Notes under the pieces: model-generated
Told to the model about the DNA's origin: nothing
Seen by the model: only the letters and a program-made list of their open reading frames with translations
The model's database searches: none
Part shown: piece by piece, positions 30,301 through 36,095 of the stretch
Position numbering within the stretch: the stretch's first letter is position 1
Layout: every line of letters begins with the position of its first letter
Source of the DNA: Belliella filtrata
Lineage (GTDB): Bacteria > Bacteroidota > Bacteroidia > Cytophagales > Cyclobacteriaceae
NCBI RefSeq assembly: GCF_022549775.1
Contig: NZ_JAKZGP010000048.1
Span: 1-39,146 of the forward strand
Length of the DNA: 39,146 nt
Reading direction: 5' to 3'
Position numbers and translations under genes: made by a program

Positions 30301-30874
30301 GGTAACAAAACTGCAGAACTTGCTCTTTACTTTCATATCCAGTTTGTTCCAATTGGAATGCAACCATCTCAAAAATACCTTGGTGATCCAAAACAACTCC
30401 CTTCGGAACGCCTGTTGATCCAGAAGTGAAAAGAATTGCCATCTGTTGAAACTGGTCCTCAGCTACCTCAACCGACTCTCCTACCTCATCTTGATTTACT
30501 CCAATGAAGTCTAGCCCAAGATCATTAAACTTTTCTTGTTCTTTTTCAATACCAATACAAGATTTAACTTCTGAAATTTCAACAACTTGTTTCAGCCTTT
30601 CCACTGGGTGCTCAGCATCCAAAATCACATAAGCTTTTCCAGCTTTCAATACAGCTAAAATACTTGTAACAGTATGTAAATGCTTCAAGGCACTTACACC
30701 AATTACTTTTTCTTCAGCATGGAAATTCAGTATATAGTCCTTCAACCTATCAGACGCAATATCTAACTGCCCATAGGTAAGTAACTCGTCTTTGTAAACA
30801 ATAGCAACGCTTTCAGGTGTCTTGGCCACCTGCAATTCAAAAAAAGAATGGACTTTATTATAAATATGCTTCAT
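24335..30874 (-). CDS. Hybrid NRPS/PKS, A-T-KS-AT-ACP-aminotransferase
   Basis: 2179 residues. Order: adenylation (20-500; FTSGSTGVPKG, FYGPTEAS, YKTGD, KTSSGKIDR), carrier (S550 in FGGNSL), ketosynthase (610-1035; C781, H917, H956), acyltransferase (1135-1430; S1232 in GHSIGE, HAFH at 1328-1331 indicating malonyl-CoA), ACP (1515-1590; S1551 in GLDSL), a low-complexity Gln/Ala/Pro linker (about 1595-1700) and a class III PLP aminotransferase (1760-2170; FDEVITGFR, K2004 in TYGKVIGGG). No condensation domain precedes the A domain, so this is a loading module. No KR, DH or ER is present: the keto group is expected to be aminated, as by the AMT domains of mycosubtilin and microcystin synthases. 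It hands the chain to the next gene product, 104 bp downstream. The ATG at 30874 lies 45 bp after a consensus promoter. Confidence 0.94.
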   Translation of the reverse strand: MKHIYNKVHSFFELQVAKTPESVAIVYKDELLTYGQLDIASDRLKDYILNFHAEEKVIGVSALKHLHTVTSILAVLKAGKAYVILDAEHPVERLKQVVEISEVKSCIGIEKEQEKFNDLGLDFIGVNQDEVGESVEVAEDQFQQMAILFTSGSTGVPKGVVLDHQGIFEMVAFQLEQTGYESKEQVLQFCYLGFDGAIKEILVTISSGRTLHFIDEINRLDSKFLIDYIQKNQINRVYFPFVSLQYFANEAIQSNTYPSSLVEIFTAGELLKITPQIRTFFKNMPNTRLKNFYGPTEASVFVTVHKLAEDPDTWDEIPHIGYAAADCRLYVLDENRKPCDTGRDGELYIMGNCLASGYKNREDLTAESFVSIPGLDPDFEIAYKTGDIVNKNEDGSFVFKGRVDDQVKVRGNRVELGEVEVNINKFPAVKQAAVKLDLDSAGQKMIVGYVQFDSKQASQVNDLKEFLRKSLPEYMVPDFILEMEEFPKTSSGKIDRKALPKPIQIRESILSPYVAPKTGIEVSICKIFAEILQFDIIGVEDNFFAFGGNSLKAQMLVSRLRNEAKVELPIIKLYQFPSVSLIIENVVSGIKNETLLKSGNSKKSKPDIKKEVAVIGIGGKFPKASDVHKLWEVLVNNEETIHFFEDWEVDASIDPNEVSKPNYVKARGLIDDVDHFDAKFFGLNKIVAEAMDPQQRIFIESAYELLESTGYRKKDADSQIGVFAGVSKNTYFQNNLIHFPERIEALGDFQVTSLNEKDFIASRTAYHLNLTGPAVSVYSACSSSLLAIVQAAESIRLGNCEVAIAGGASVKSPVFSGHLYEEGAAYSEDGHCKSFDHHARGTVFSDGVGLVLLKDMDAAIRDQDEILAVIKGVGVNNDGGDKGSFSAPSIEGQAMAIRAAMMDAEVQSDQVTFVEAHGTGTPLGDPIEIEGLKLAFGETKKKNYCAIGTIKSNIGHLNAAAGVSGFIKAVLSIHHRKMVPVHGFEKLNPNIDLENSPFYINNKVVSYSDHEKLIAGVSSFGVGGTNVHVVLSQPDVINTNLPNQSIEQSKLPFHLINWSAKTERSLKDYATKLINYTKSHPQHGIADIASTLQHFRPDYSLRKFVLAKDSEDLQRKLEQFINEKVLSTQAARDKDFAFLFTGQGAQYLQMGFSLYKHFDAYKEALDAGSLYIEKYFGFNILDLIFSEAFAAEATQKLRQTQFTQPAIFLTEYALGKLWISLGVEPLILCGHSIGEYCAAVFAGVMTFEEALDVVCRRGQLMSQLPEGAMLAVRASIDQIRNHINEDVSLAAVNTTMACVLSGDHKQIKELSLKLQAQGIQSRLLQTSHAFHSYMMQPILNEFEEVISKIELHRPKLPIVSTVTGQLLKDDEAMSANYWAKQIINPVLFSDALFTIDQEGSFDFLEIGPGNVLSSLVRQHSLKHRGKVFHSISPDQTESTELETFINTVGKLWEAGHAVDFKMLNKHITLSKDVPTYAFDKQRYWLDPPKRVLKEELLGNKEQLNQKVNLNTAREMDTVKIFSQKIQEIILDATGVQMPDESVTFSEMGLDSLILTQLGSKFRNEFGVQLSFRQLNEELQSICQISAYVDQHISPSQKEAYKATVPTSAPSVSAAEQVHQYQTSSPQVNVSQESYIGNGAQHAMINLIAQQMELLSKQLNQIQQQNHAAPMPVNGASHAPAQVPPTPVAKQEQKDSSPFKLSESESVELKKPFGAIARIQKKDVELSEAQKMFIKSHVDRVVSMTKSSKEYTQKHRAHMSDPRVVSGFKPAIKEMVYSMVVNRSLGSKIWDIDGNEYLDALNGFGSIIFGHRPEFINDRLKEQLDRGYEIGPQHPLSGEVCQLICDMTGHERSALCNTGSEAVMGAMRIARTVTDRSLIIAFNGSYHGIFDEAIVRGIQNKKVFPAASGIMENSVQNMLLLDYGTDESLQIIRERKDEIAAVLVEPVQSRRPEFRPIEFLQKVREITKECGAALIFDEVITGFRMHLKGTQGIFRIKADICTYGKVIGGGLSIGAIAGDKRFMDALDGGYWQYGDDSVPEVGVTYFAGTFVRHPLALASAKAALEYFQKDGGKLQHDLTQKTSELAEKINQYLSSKGLPFDIVHFGSLWKFKPKFEINYTELIFSLMREKRVHIYDGFPCFMTTAHTQTDIHYIADTFISSVEELLAVGFFKESLIMQNV

Positions 30875-30918
30875 AATATATCATTTTATTAAAAATCTCA
30901 CATTGCTTTAACTTTAAA

Positions 30919-30949
30919 CAAAGTTATATAAAAAAAAATATTATACAAA
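30919..30949 (-). promoter_or_regulatory. Promoter of the NRPS/PKS operon
   Basis: Read on the minus strand: TTTG (30946-30949), a 19-bp spacer, and TAACTTTG (30919-30926). This fits the Bacteroidota consensus TTTG-N19-21-TAnnTTTG in both boxes. The -7 box is 45 bp before the ATG at 30874. Confidence 0.7.
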
Positions 30950-30953
30950 TTCC

Positions 30954-30989
30954 TGTATTCAAAAATCATTTATATTATATTGAAATACA
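30954..30989. promoter_or_regulatory. Spaced inverted repeat upstream of NRPS/PKS promoter
   Basis: TGTATTCAA (30954-30962) and TTGAAATACA (30980-30989) form an imperfect inverted repeat with one extra base in the second arm. It lies directly behind the -33 box of the NRPS/PKS promoter, the usual place for an activator. The arms resemble those of the palindromes at 2437 and 17948. It could also be bound by a repressor or be chance in AT-rich DNA. Confidence 0.35.
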
Positions 30990-31176
30990 TTACAAACGGT
31001 TGAATCGACATTAATAACGCAAGCATTTTAAGATAATAGGATATAAAAAATCACGACGGAATGCAGGTTCAACCCATAAATTCTCAAAATTCAATTGAAT
31101 CAAACTACACAAAGGTGTATTTATCTTTTAAATGAATTATTATTTATTTGAAATACATTTTTTAATATTTATTATA

Positions 31177-31184
31177 TATTTTTG
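31177..31184 (+). promoter_or_regulatory. Possible promoter -7 element for the lipoprotein gene
   Basis: TATTTTTG matches TAnnTTTG, 24 bp before the ATG at 31208. The nearest TTTG (31147-31150) leaves a spacer of 26 bp, longer than usual, so the assignment is tentative. Confidence 0.35.
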
Positions 31185-31207
31185 CTTACACATTTTAAAA
31201 CAAAACC

Positions 31208-32302
31208 ATGGTTAGGATTGATAAAACAGCAATTGCAATCATCATTATGATTTACTGTGTCGCTTGCAGTAAAGTAGATGATATTCCCGCAGACCCAATT
31301 TCAGCTCAAACAAATTGGGTAAAGTCAAATAGTGTGGATGAAGCCATATTAAATAGTAGCTTCTCTAATGGAGAGCTTAATTTAATTGCTGTTGAAAATT
31401 ACTACAAAAATATTCATCTCAAGAGCCCTGCCAATCCAAAATCTTTTAAAGGGTTCATAAGTAGGCCAGGTTGGCACAAATTACCAATTCATAATCAGCT
31501 ATTCGTCAGTAGAACAGAAACAGATATCTACATTGCGCCAAGTGGAGATATGAGCAATGAAAGTTTTATCAAATTATCTCCAAAGGACTATGATAAAAAT
31601 TTTATTCGTTTTGAGGACATACCAAGTTGGCAAGGAGAAAGCTTCGGCTTATCTGGAACAGGATTGATTCTCATCCCATACAGAACGGCTATCGCTGGTA
31701 TTGCTGAAAATGAACCTAGCTTTCTTTTAATAGAAACAGCTGAAAACCAGAATAGTGTCAATGTTGCAAATGTAAGTTTAATAAAACCGAATGTAATTGA
31801 TTACTTTGATCAAGTCTATCAAATATCTTCTTATGATGATTTTTTTATTGCAAATATTGGTGGGGTCATTGTTCAAATAAATTCGGACAAATCCATAAAC
31901 ACAGTGGGCTCATTTAATTATTTTAAATCTGCTGTTTTAGAAGACGAAATTGTTTCATTTGGTATCCACTTGCAAAGCAACTCCGTAACGACATTTAAAT
32001 CTTCTAAAAATGGAAAAAACAGAACTGAAACGAATAAACTGACGCTACCTAGTGAGTTCAGTGACATTGAAATCACCACAATAGACAATAAAATCATTGG
32101 ATTCAAGAATGACAGAATTTACAAGATAGAATTGGCTCCAAATGAAATGAAAATCACACCACTGGTCAACAAGAACTTAGAAGAAGGATTTATTACTTCC
32201 ATCACACAGGCGAACAACACAGTTGTTGTCACCGCATTATGCCATGTCATATGTGGAGTATACACAAAACCATTGTCTGATTTTTTTGAAGTAAAAAATT
32301 AA
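31208..32302 (+). CDS. Lipoprotein of unknown function
   Basis: 364 residues. A short hydrophobic signal with several Ile/Met ends in CVACSK, giving lipidation at C20; Ser-Lys behind the Cys says little about the final location. I do not recognise a family. The mature part is rich in short beta strands and repeated motifs such as 'IIGFKNDRIYKIE' and 'FIANIGGVIVQINSDKS', which look like blades of a beta-propeller, and has no obvious catalytic signature. Two Cys near the C-terminus (ALCHVICG) could form a disulfide. It is transcribed away from the NRPS/PKS operon from the shared intergenic region and is closed by a good terminator, so it is a single-gene unit. A link with the biosynthetic cluster is possible but shown only by position. 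Confidence 0.75.
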   Translation: MVRIDKTAIAIIIMIYCVACSKVDDIPADPISAQTNWVKSNSVDEAILNSSFSNGELNLIAVENYYKNIHLKSPANPKSFKGFISRPGWHKLPIHNQLFVSRTETDIYIAPSGDMSNESFIKLSPKDYDKNFIRFEDIPSWQGESFGLSGTGLILIPYRTAIAGIAENEPSFLLIETAENQNSVNVANVSLIKPNVIDYFDQVYQISSYDDFFIANIGGVIVQINSDKSINTVGSFNYFKSAVLEDEIVSFGIHLQSNSVTTFKSSKNGKNRTETNKLTLPSEFSDIEITTIDNKIIGFKNDRIYKIELAPNEMKITPLVNKNLEEGFITSITQANNTVVVTALCHVICGVYTKPLSDFFEVKN

Positions 32303-32323
32303 ATTACCTGAATCTCACATATA

Positions 32324-32373
32324 AAATGTCCTAAAGATTGTATTATCTATACTTCCTTTAGGGCATTTTTTAT
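32324..32373 (+). terminator. Rho-independent terminator of the lipoprotein gene
   Basis: AAATGTCCTAAAG (32324-32336) pairs with CTTTAGGGCATTT (32356-32368) with one G-U type mismatch, and the second arm runs into a T-rich stretch. It lies 22 bp after the stop codon. Confidence 0.75.
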
Positions 32374-32388
32374 TACCAAATATCTACC

Positions 32389-32640
32389 TAGGGCATGCTG
32401 AAAAATGCTAACTGGAGAGTAAATTCTTGAAACTTTGATAAATACCCCATTTCAAGAGTATTGTCTTTTTAAACCGGTGCAAGCTTATTCAATGATCCAG
32501 CTTGATTTGCCTGCATGGCAACTTGACAGGTTCTTCATTAGGCTCATTTGAAGTAAAAGCACACATCTTCATTCGTCCGCTTTGAACTTACCTACTGATA
32601 GGTAGATCCGGTAAACCTGAGACCTTTTCAGCAAGCCCTA
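32389..32640. repeat. 252-bp segment bounded by 16-bp inverted repeats, possible MITE or IS remnant
   Basis: TAGGGCATGCTGAAAA (32389-32404) is the inverse of TTTTCAGCAAGCCCTA (32625-32640) with one mismatch. Inside are smaller hairpins: CTTGAAA/TTTCAAG around 32450 and TACCTA-CTGA-TAGGTA near 32589-32604. There is no ORF and no obvious target duplication. The composition is less AT-rich than the other intergenic regions. It resembles a non-autonomous transposable element or an internally deleted IS, but could be a folded RNA. Confidence 0.4.
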
Positions 32641-32656
32641 AAATTAGCTTATATAT

Positions 32657-32686
32657 AAAAAAAAGACCATCCGAAACAGATGGTCC
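32657..32686 (-). terminator. Rho-independent terminator of the adhesin-PorP-OmpA operon
   Basis: On the minus strand GACCATC, a 7-nt loop and GATGGTC are followed by eight T residues. It lies about 60 bp after the OmpA-family stop codon. This is the strongest terminator in the window. Confidence 0.85.
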
Positions 32687-32746
32687 TTTAACAAATCTAC
32701 AGGTTAGGGTATTTTATGATAGGGCTTACCCAATAAGCCCATCTAC

Positions 32747-35104
32747 TTACTTCCTGAGCTTAAGCTCAGTTCTTCTATTCTCTTGGTGCTGTGCACCTGT
32801 ACATTCACCGCAATCATGGATCGGTTGACTTTTTCCAAACCACTCGTAATTCATCCTTGCTGCCTCTACTCCTCGTTTCTTCAGACATTCCATTACCACT
32901 TTTGCTCTACGCTCACTTAGTGGCTTGTTATATTCTGAACTCCCCCTTTGATCTGTATGGCCTTCGATGTTCAAGTTCAAATGAGGCATACGGTTCATCA
33001 TCACTGCCGTACGCTCTAGCTCTTTTCTATGAACTGGTCTGATGAATGATTTATCGAAATCGAAGTACACAATCGGGATCGCATTCAACTCTCGCTGAAG
33101 TTCTTCAAAGATGCCTATCTCATCACAGATATCTTTATCAAGTAGCTCTTTAGGAAGTTCATATTGCTTGGTTGGATCAGGAAATGCCTCAAGGACTAAC
33201 TCAGATCTTCTGTTTAGCTGATGCTCCCACTCTGGACACGGCACTCCGTCTCCACAATCATTGGTTAACTTTTCTTCTCCAAACCAATCGGCTCTAATCC
33301 TATCCGCACCTACATTATATTTTTTCAAGTACTCACTTACAGCATCAGCTCTGCGCTCACTCAATGCCTCATTGTATTCATAGCTGGCTCTAGAATCTGT
33401 ATGTGAAGATACTTTCAGATCCAAAAACTCATATTTACCCATCAACTCACCAATTTTATCAAGTACTGGCTCTTCAGTTAACCTGATAAAAGATTTGTCC
33501 AAATCATAGTAAACAATATCTACATAAACCGGCATCTGATATGGAATCTTAGCAAGCTTATAAGTCCTTTCCAACACATCCGATTCTAAGCCAACTGTTG
33601 TTAAAGTATTATCATAGATACTAAAATAGCCTGGCTTGGTAATCGATAGATCGAAACTTTGCTCTACTGGAAGCTCCGCTGTCAATGCCCCATCCTCATC
33701 TCTTGCTGTTGCTATTGCTGTATTGGATGATCTATCTTTCAACATCGCTTCAAAACTCTCTGTAAATAGCTCTCCATCACAGTCGATAACTCTGGCAAGC
33801 AACCTCTTGTTTAGATCATCTATGGTATAAATATCGTCAAGCCCTTGACCACCGGAACGATCACTGGTCAAGTATCTATTTCCAGCTTGTGAAATGCTGT
33901 AAGCAAAATCATCACGATTTGAATTGATGGGAGCTCCCATATTTTCAACTGAAGTGATTGCCTTGGAAATGGTATCATAAGTGGCAGAGAAAACATCTAA
34001 CCCACCCAACCCTGGATGTCCATCACTTGAGAAGTAAAAACCTGACCCCATTCTGAATGGATGACTCTCATTTTTACCAGTATTGATTTCAGTCCCTAAA
34101 TTCACAGGTTCACCAAAGTTCAATTCAGCGTCATACTCAACATAGTAAATATCAAAACCTCCTTCGCCTCCTGGCATATCTGAACTGAAATAAATCCGCA
34201 TGGCTTCTTCATCTACATATGGATGCATAACGCCATATTTCACAGGATCATTAAATGGCAAGGACTTGTGCTCTGAAAGATTACCATTCTCATCTATCTT
34301 ACTATAGAAAATCTCCGCTCCAACAGAAAATTGTTGTACTCTTTTCGCTTTTGTTATTTTTCTAGTGACAGTGTAAAACATCAAACCTTGTTCATGCATA
34401 AAGCTTGGGTTTGAAAAGTGCAAAACTTCTTCATTTGAAGGATCCACCTGAGACACATTGCCAGAAGTATCCTTTTTATAAATTTTGAAGAACTCTCTGT
34501 CGTTAAAGTCGTATTTCTCTTCGCTATAAATATTGTTCAAATCTGGTCTTATAGCTGCTTTTCTAGTAGGTGTGACAGCACCTCTATCAGAGCTGAAGTA
34601 CATATTTTGCCCCACATCCACAATCAAACCCATGTCTGAACCTGAGCTATTAACACCTTCCACAGCAGATAGCTTCAAGTTAGTTTTTGCTTTGTACATC
34701 TCCTTCATTTTGACAGGGTCAATTTCAGGAAAATCTTCAGCGATAAAACTAGAGCCCTCTAAAAGCTGATTGATTTCTACTTCTCCACCATTTAACCTAT
34801 AGCTCGATAGGATGTACTCATAATAATCATCACGATCGGCTTCTTCAAAGCCTATTGTTTTCTTCCACCAATCATTAGCCTTCTTGTAATCTCTGAAGTT
34901 GCTGTATGATTTGGCTATCATCTTAGCTGTTTGATACTTTTCTCTTCTTTCAAAAGCTTGCTCATATGCCTCAGCTGCATGACTAAAGTTATTCAACTCA
35001 AACTGCTTATCAGCATATCTCAAAAGTGCATTCTGACCATTTGATTCTGGAAGGAACATGATCATCAAAATGCCCACTAATAAAATTGTATATAACTTTT
35101 TCAT
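32747..35104 (-). CDS. TPR/beta-propeller protein with two tandem OmpA domains
   Basis: 785 residues from the ATG at 35104, two bases after the preceding stop; an upstream ATG at 35116 would overlap it. A signal peptide (MKKLYTILLVG...ESNG/Q) is followed by TPR-like helices (about 25-110), PD40 propeller repeats (about 145-430; FSSDRGG/YFSSDMPGG/YFSSDGHPG patterns), a small carboxypeptidase-regulatory-like domain (about 435-515) and two OmpA peptidoglycan-binding domains (about 530-640 and 675-785). Each OmpA domain has the binding pattern: TDSR/LSERRAD/NRRSE in the first and TDQRG/LSERRAK/NRRTE in the second. The layout is that of PorE, the T9SS protein that ties the machinery to peptidoglycan, except that PorE-like proteins usually have one OmpA domain. 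It is co-transcribed with the PorP/SprF and adhesin genes. Confidence 0.88.
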   Translation of the reverse strand: MKKLYTILLVGILMIMFLPESNGQNALLRYADKQFELNNFSHAAEAYEQAFERREKYQTAKMIAKSYSNFRDYKKANDWWKKTIGFEEADRDDYYEYILSSYRLNGGEVEINQLLEGSSFIAEDFPEIDPVKMKEMYKAKTNLKLSAVEGVNSSGSDMGLIVDVGQNMYFSSDRGAVTPTRKAAIRPDLNNIYSEEKYDFNDREFFKIYKKDTSGNVSQVDPSNEEVLHFSNPSFMHEQGLMFYTVTRKITKAKRVQQFSVGAEIFYSKIDENGNLSEHKSLPFNDPVKYGVMHPYVDEEAMRIYFSSDMPGGEGGFDIYYVEYDAELNFGEPVNLGTEINTGKNESHPFRMGSGFYFSSDGHPGLGGLDVFSATYDTISKAITSVENMGAPINSNRDDFAYSISQAGNRYLTSDRSGGQGLDDIYTIDDLNKRLLARVIDCDGELFTESFEAMLKDRSSNTAIATARDEDGALTAELPVEQSFDLSITKPGYFSIYDNTLTTVGLESDVLERTYKLAKIPYQMPVYVDIVYYDLDKSFIRLTEEPVLDKIGELMGKYEFLDLKVSSHTDSRASYEYNEALSERRADAVSEYLKKYNVGADRIRADWFGEEKLTNDCGDGVPCPEWEHQLNRRSELVLEAFPDPTKQYELPKELLDKDICDEIGIFEELQRELNAIPIVYFDFDKSFIRPVHRKELERTAVMMNRMPHLNLNIEGHTDQRGSSEYNKPLSERRAKVVMECLKKRGVEAARMNYEWFGKSQPIHDCGECTGAQHQENRRTELKLRK

Positions 35105-35106
35105 AA

Positions 35107-36084
35107 TTAGAACCATCTTGGGTTTTTCATGGAAACAATTCTTGGTGAAATATAGTACCCAACTGAAATCTCGTGGGAGTTATTCCTATAATCACTTAAA
35201 ACATTCAAGCTATGATCATATGCATAACCTAGCCTAAGATTACTGGTAGCAAACACCTCCAATATAAATGCAACAGCATTTCTTTGATTAAGGTTATCCT
35301 GTAAGTGTTCCATACTTCCCACCTGAACATTTGATCTATATGAAGCTCCTAACCACAACCTTTCTTTAAATAAGATCATGCCGTTGATATCATAATTTGT
35401 TGGAGCTCCTTTCACTTCTTTGATCAAGAAACTTGGCTTCACTTGAACACTAGAAGACAATGGAATCATCATACCTGCTGTGAAATAATAATGAAAGTCA
35501 TGATAAGCAAGCGCAATGTCTTCTCTCTCTAATGAACTTCTTCCTATCAAGTTGTATGCACTCAACCCTGCATAAAACCTGTCTGTGTGAAAAAACAGAC
35601 CTGTGTTCATGTTTGGAGTGAAAAGGTTGATTCTTCCTTCTGGAATGTTGGGATCATTGGGATCATTTGCCCTGAGCATGTCACCATCTATAGCATACTC
35701 GCTAGCACCAGCACTCACCCCAAGTCCTAAGAAACTATTTCTTCCAGTTTGTATTCTATATGCATATGAAAGCATAACTCCATTGGTATTTGTCGGGCCA
35801 ATTTTGTCTGAAAGCAAGGAGATTCCAAACCCCATCAAACCTTCATTGGCGCTCAAATCTGCTGTAGCTGTAAATGTCGTCGGTGCCCCAGGCAAACCTA
35901 CCCATTGACTTCTGTACGTACTTTGTATATATGGTTCACCTTTGTATCCAGCGTATGCAGGGTTGATGTGTAATCCATTGAAAATATATTGGCTATACTG
36001 AGGTAGCTGTTGTGATTGGACTCCCCCGATGGCCATCATGGCCATCAGAAGTGTCATTATTGTTATTTTTAAATACCCTTTCAT
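35107..36084 (-). CDS. PorP/SprF family outer membrane protein (T9SS-associated)
   Basis: 325 residues from the ATG at 36084 (MKGYLKITIMTLLM); an ATG at 36120 would overlap the adhesin gene. A signal peptide ends near VQSQ/QLPQYSQYIFNG, and QYSQY-x-NG-x-x-INPAYAG is the hallmark of the PorP/SprF family. The rest alternates in short amphipathic strands as expected for an outer membrane beta barrel. SprF of Flavobacterium is needed for secretion of the adhesin SprB, a type B substrate. Here the upstream neighbour, 11 bp away, is exactly such a type B substrate, so a dedicated partner role is likely. Confidence 0.93.
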   Translation of the reverse strand: MKGYLKITIMTLLMAMMAIGGVQSQQLPQYSQYIFNGLHINPAYAGYKGEPYIQSTYRSQWVGLPGAPTTFTATADLSANEGLMGFGISLLSDKIGPTNTNGVMLSYAYRIQTGRNSFLGLGVSAGASEYAIDGDMLRANDPNDPNIPEGRINLFTPNMNTGLFFHTDRFYAGLSAYNLIGRSSLEREDIALAYHDFHYYFTAGMMIPLSSSVQVKPSFLIKEVKGAPTNYDINGMILFKERLWLGASYRSNVQVGSMEHLQDNLNQRNAVAFILEVFATSNLRLGYAYDHSLNVLSDYRNNSHEISVGYYISPRIVSMKNPRWF

Positions 36085-36095
36085 GATTATTGTCT

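Larger units (their letters stand above)
30875..31207. other. Divergent intergenic region, 333 bp
   Basis: Very AT-rich region between the NRPS/PKS operon (minus) and the lipoprotein gene (plus). It contains a strong minus-strand promoter (30919-30949), a spaced inverted repeat behind it (30954-30989) and a plus-strand -7 element (31177-31184). No gene was seen. Confidence 0.65.
32303..32746. other. Intergenic region, 444 bp
   Basis: Holds the terminator of the lipoprotein gene (32324-32373), a 252-bp segment bounded by 16-bp inverted repeats (32389-32640) and the terminator of the opposing OmpA operon (32657-32686). No open frame of useful length was seen. Confidence 0.7.

Noticed and set aside
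24335-30874. Search for KR, DH or ER domain in the PKS module
   Set aside because: After the acyltransferase the chain goes directly to the ACP, a linker and the aminotransferase; no second Rossmann motif was seen, so no reductive domain is claimed.
29300-30874. First adenylation domain as a fatty-acid AMP ligase
   Set aside because: The domain has the amino-acid type core motifs and keeps the Asp (D195) that contacts an alpha-amino group, which makes a fatty-acid ligase less likely. It is not excluded for an unusual acid.
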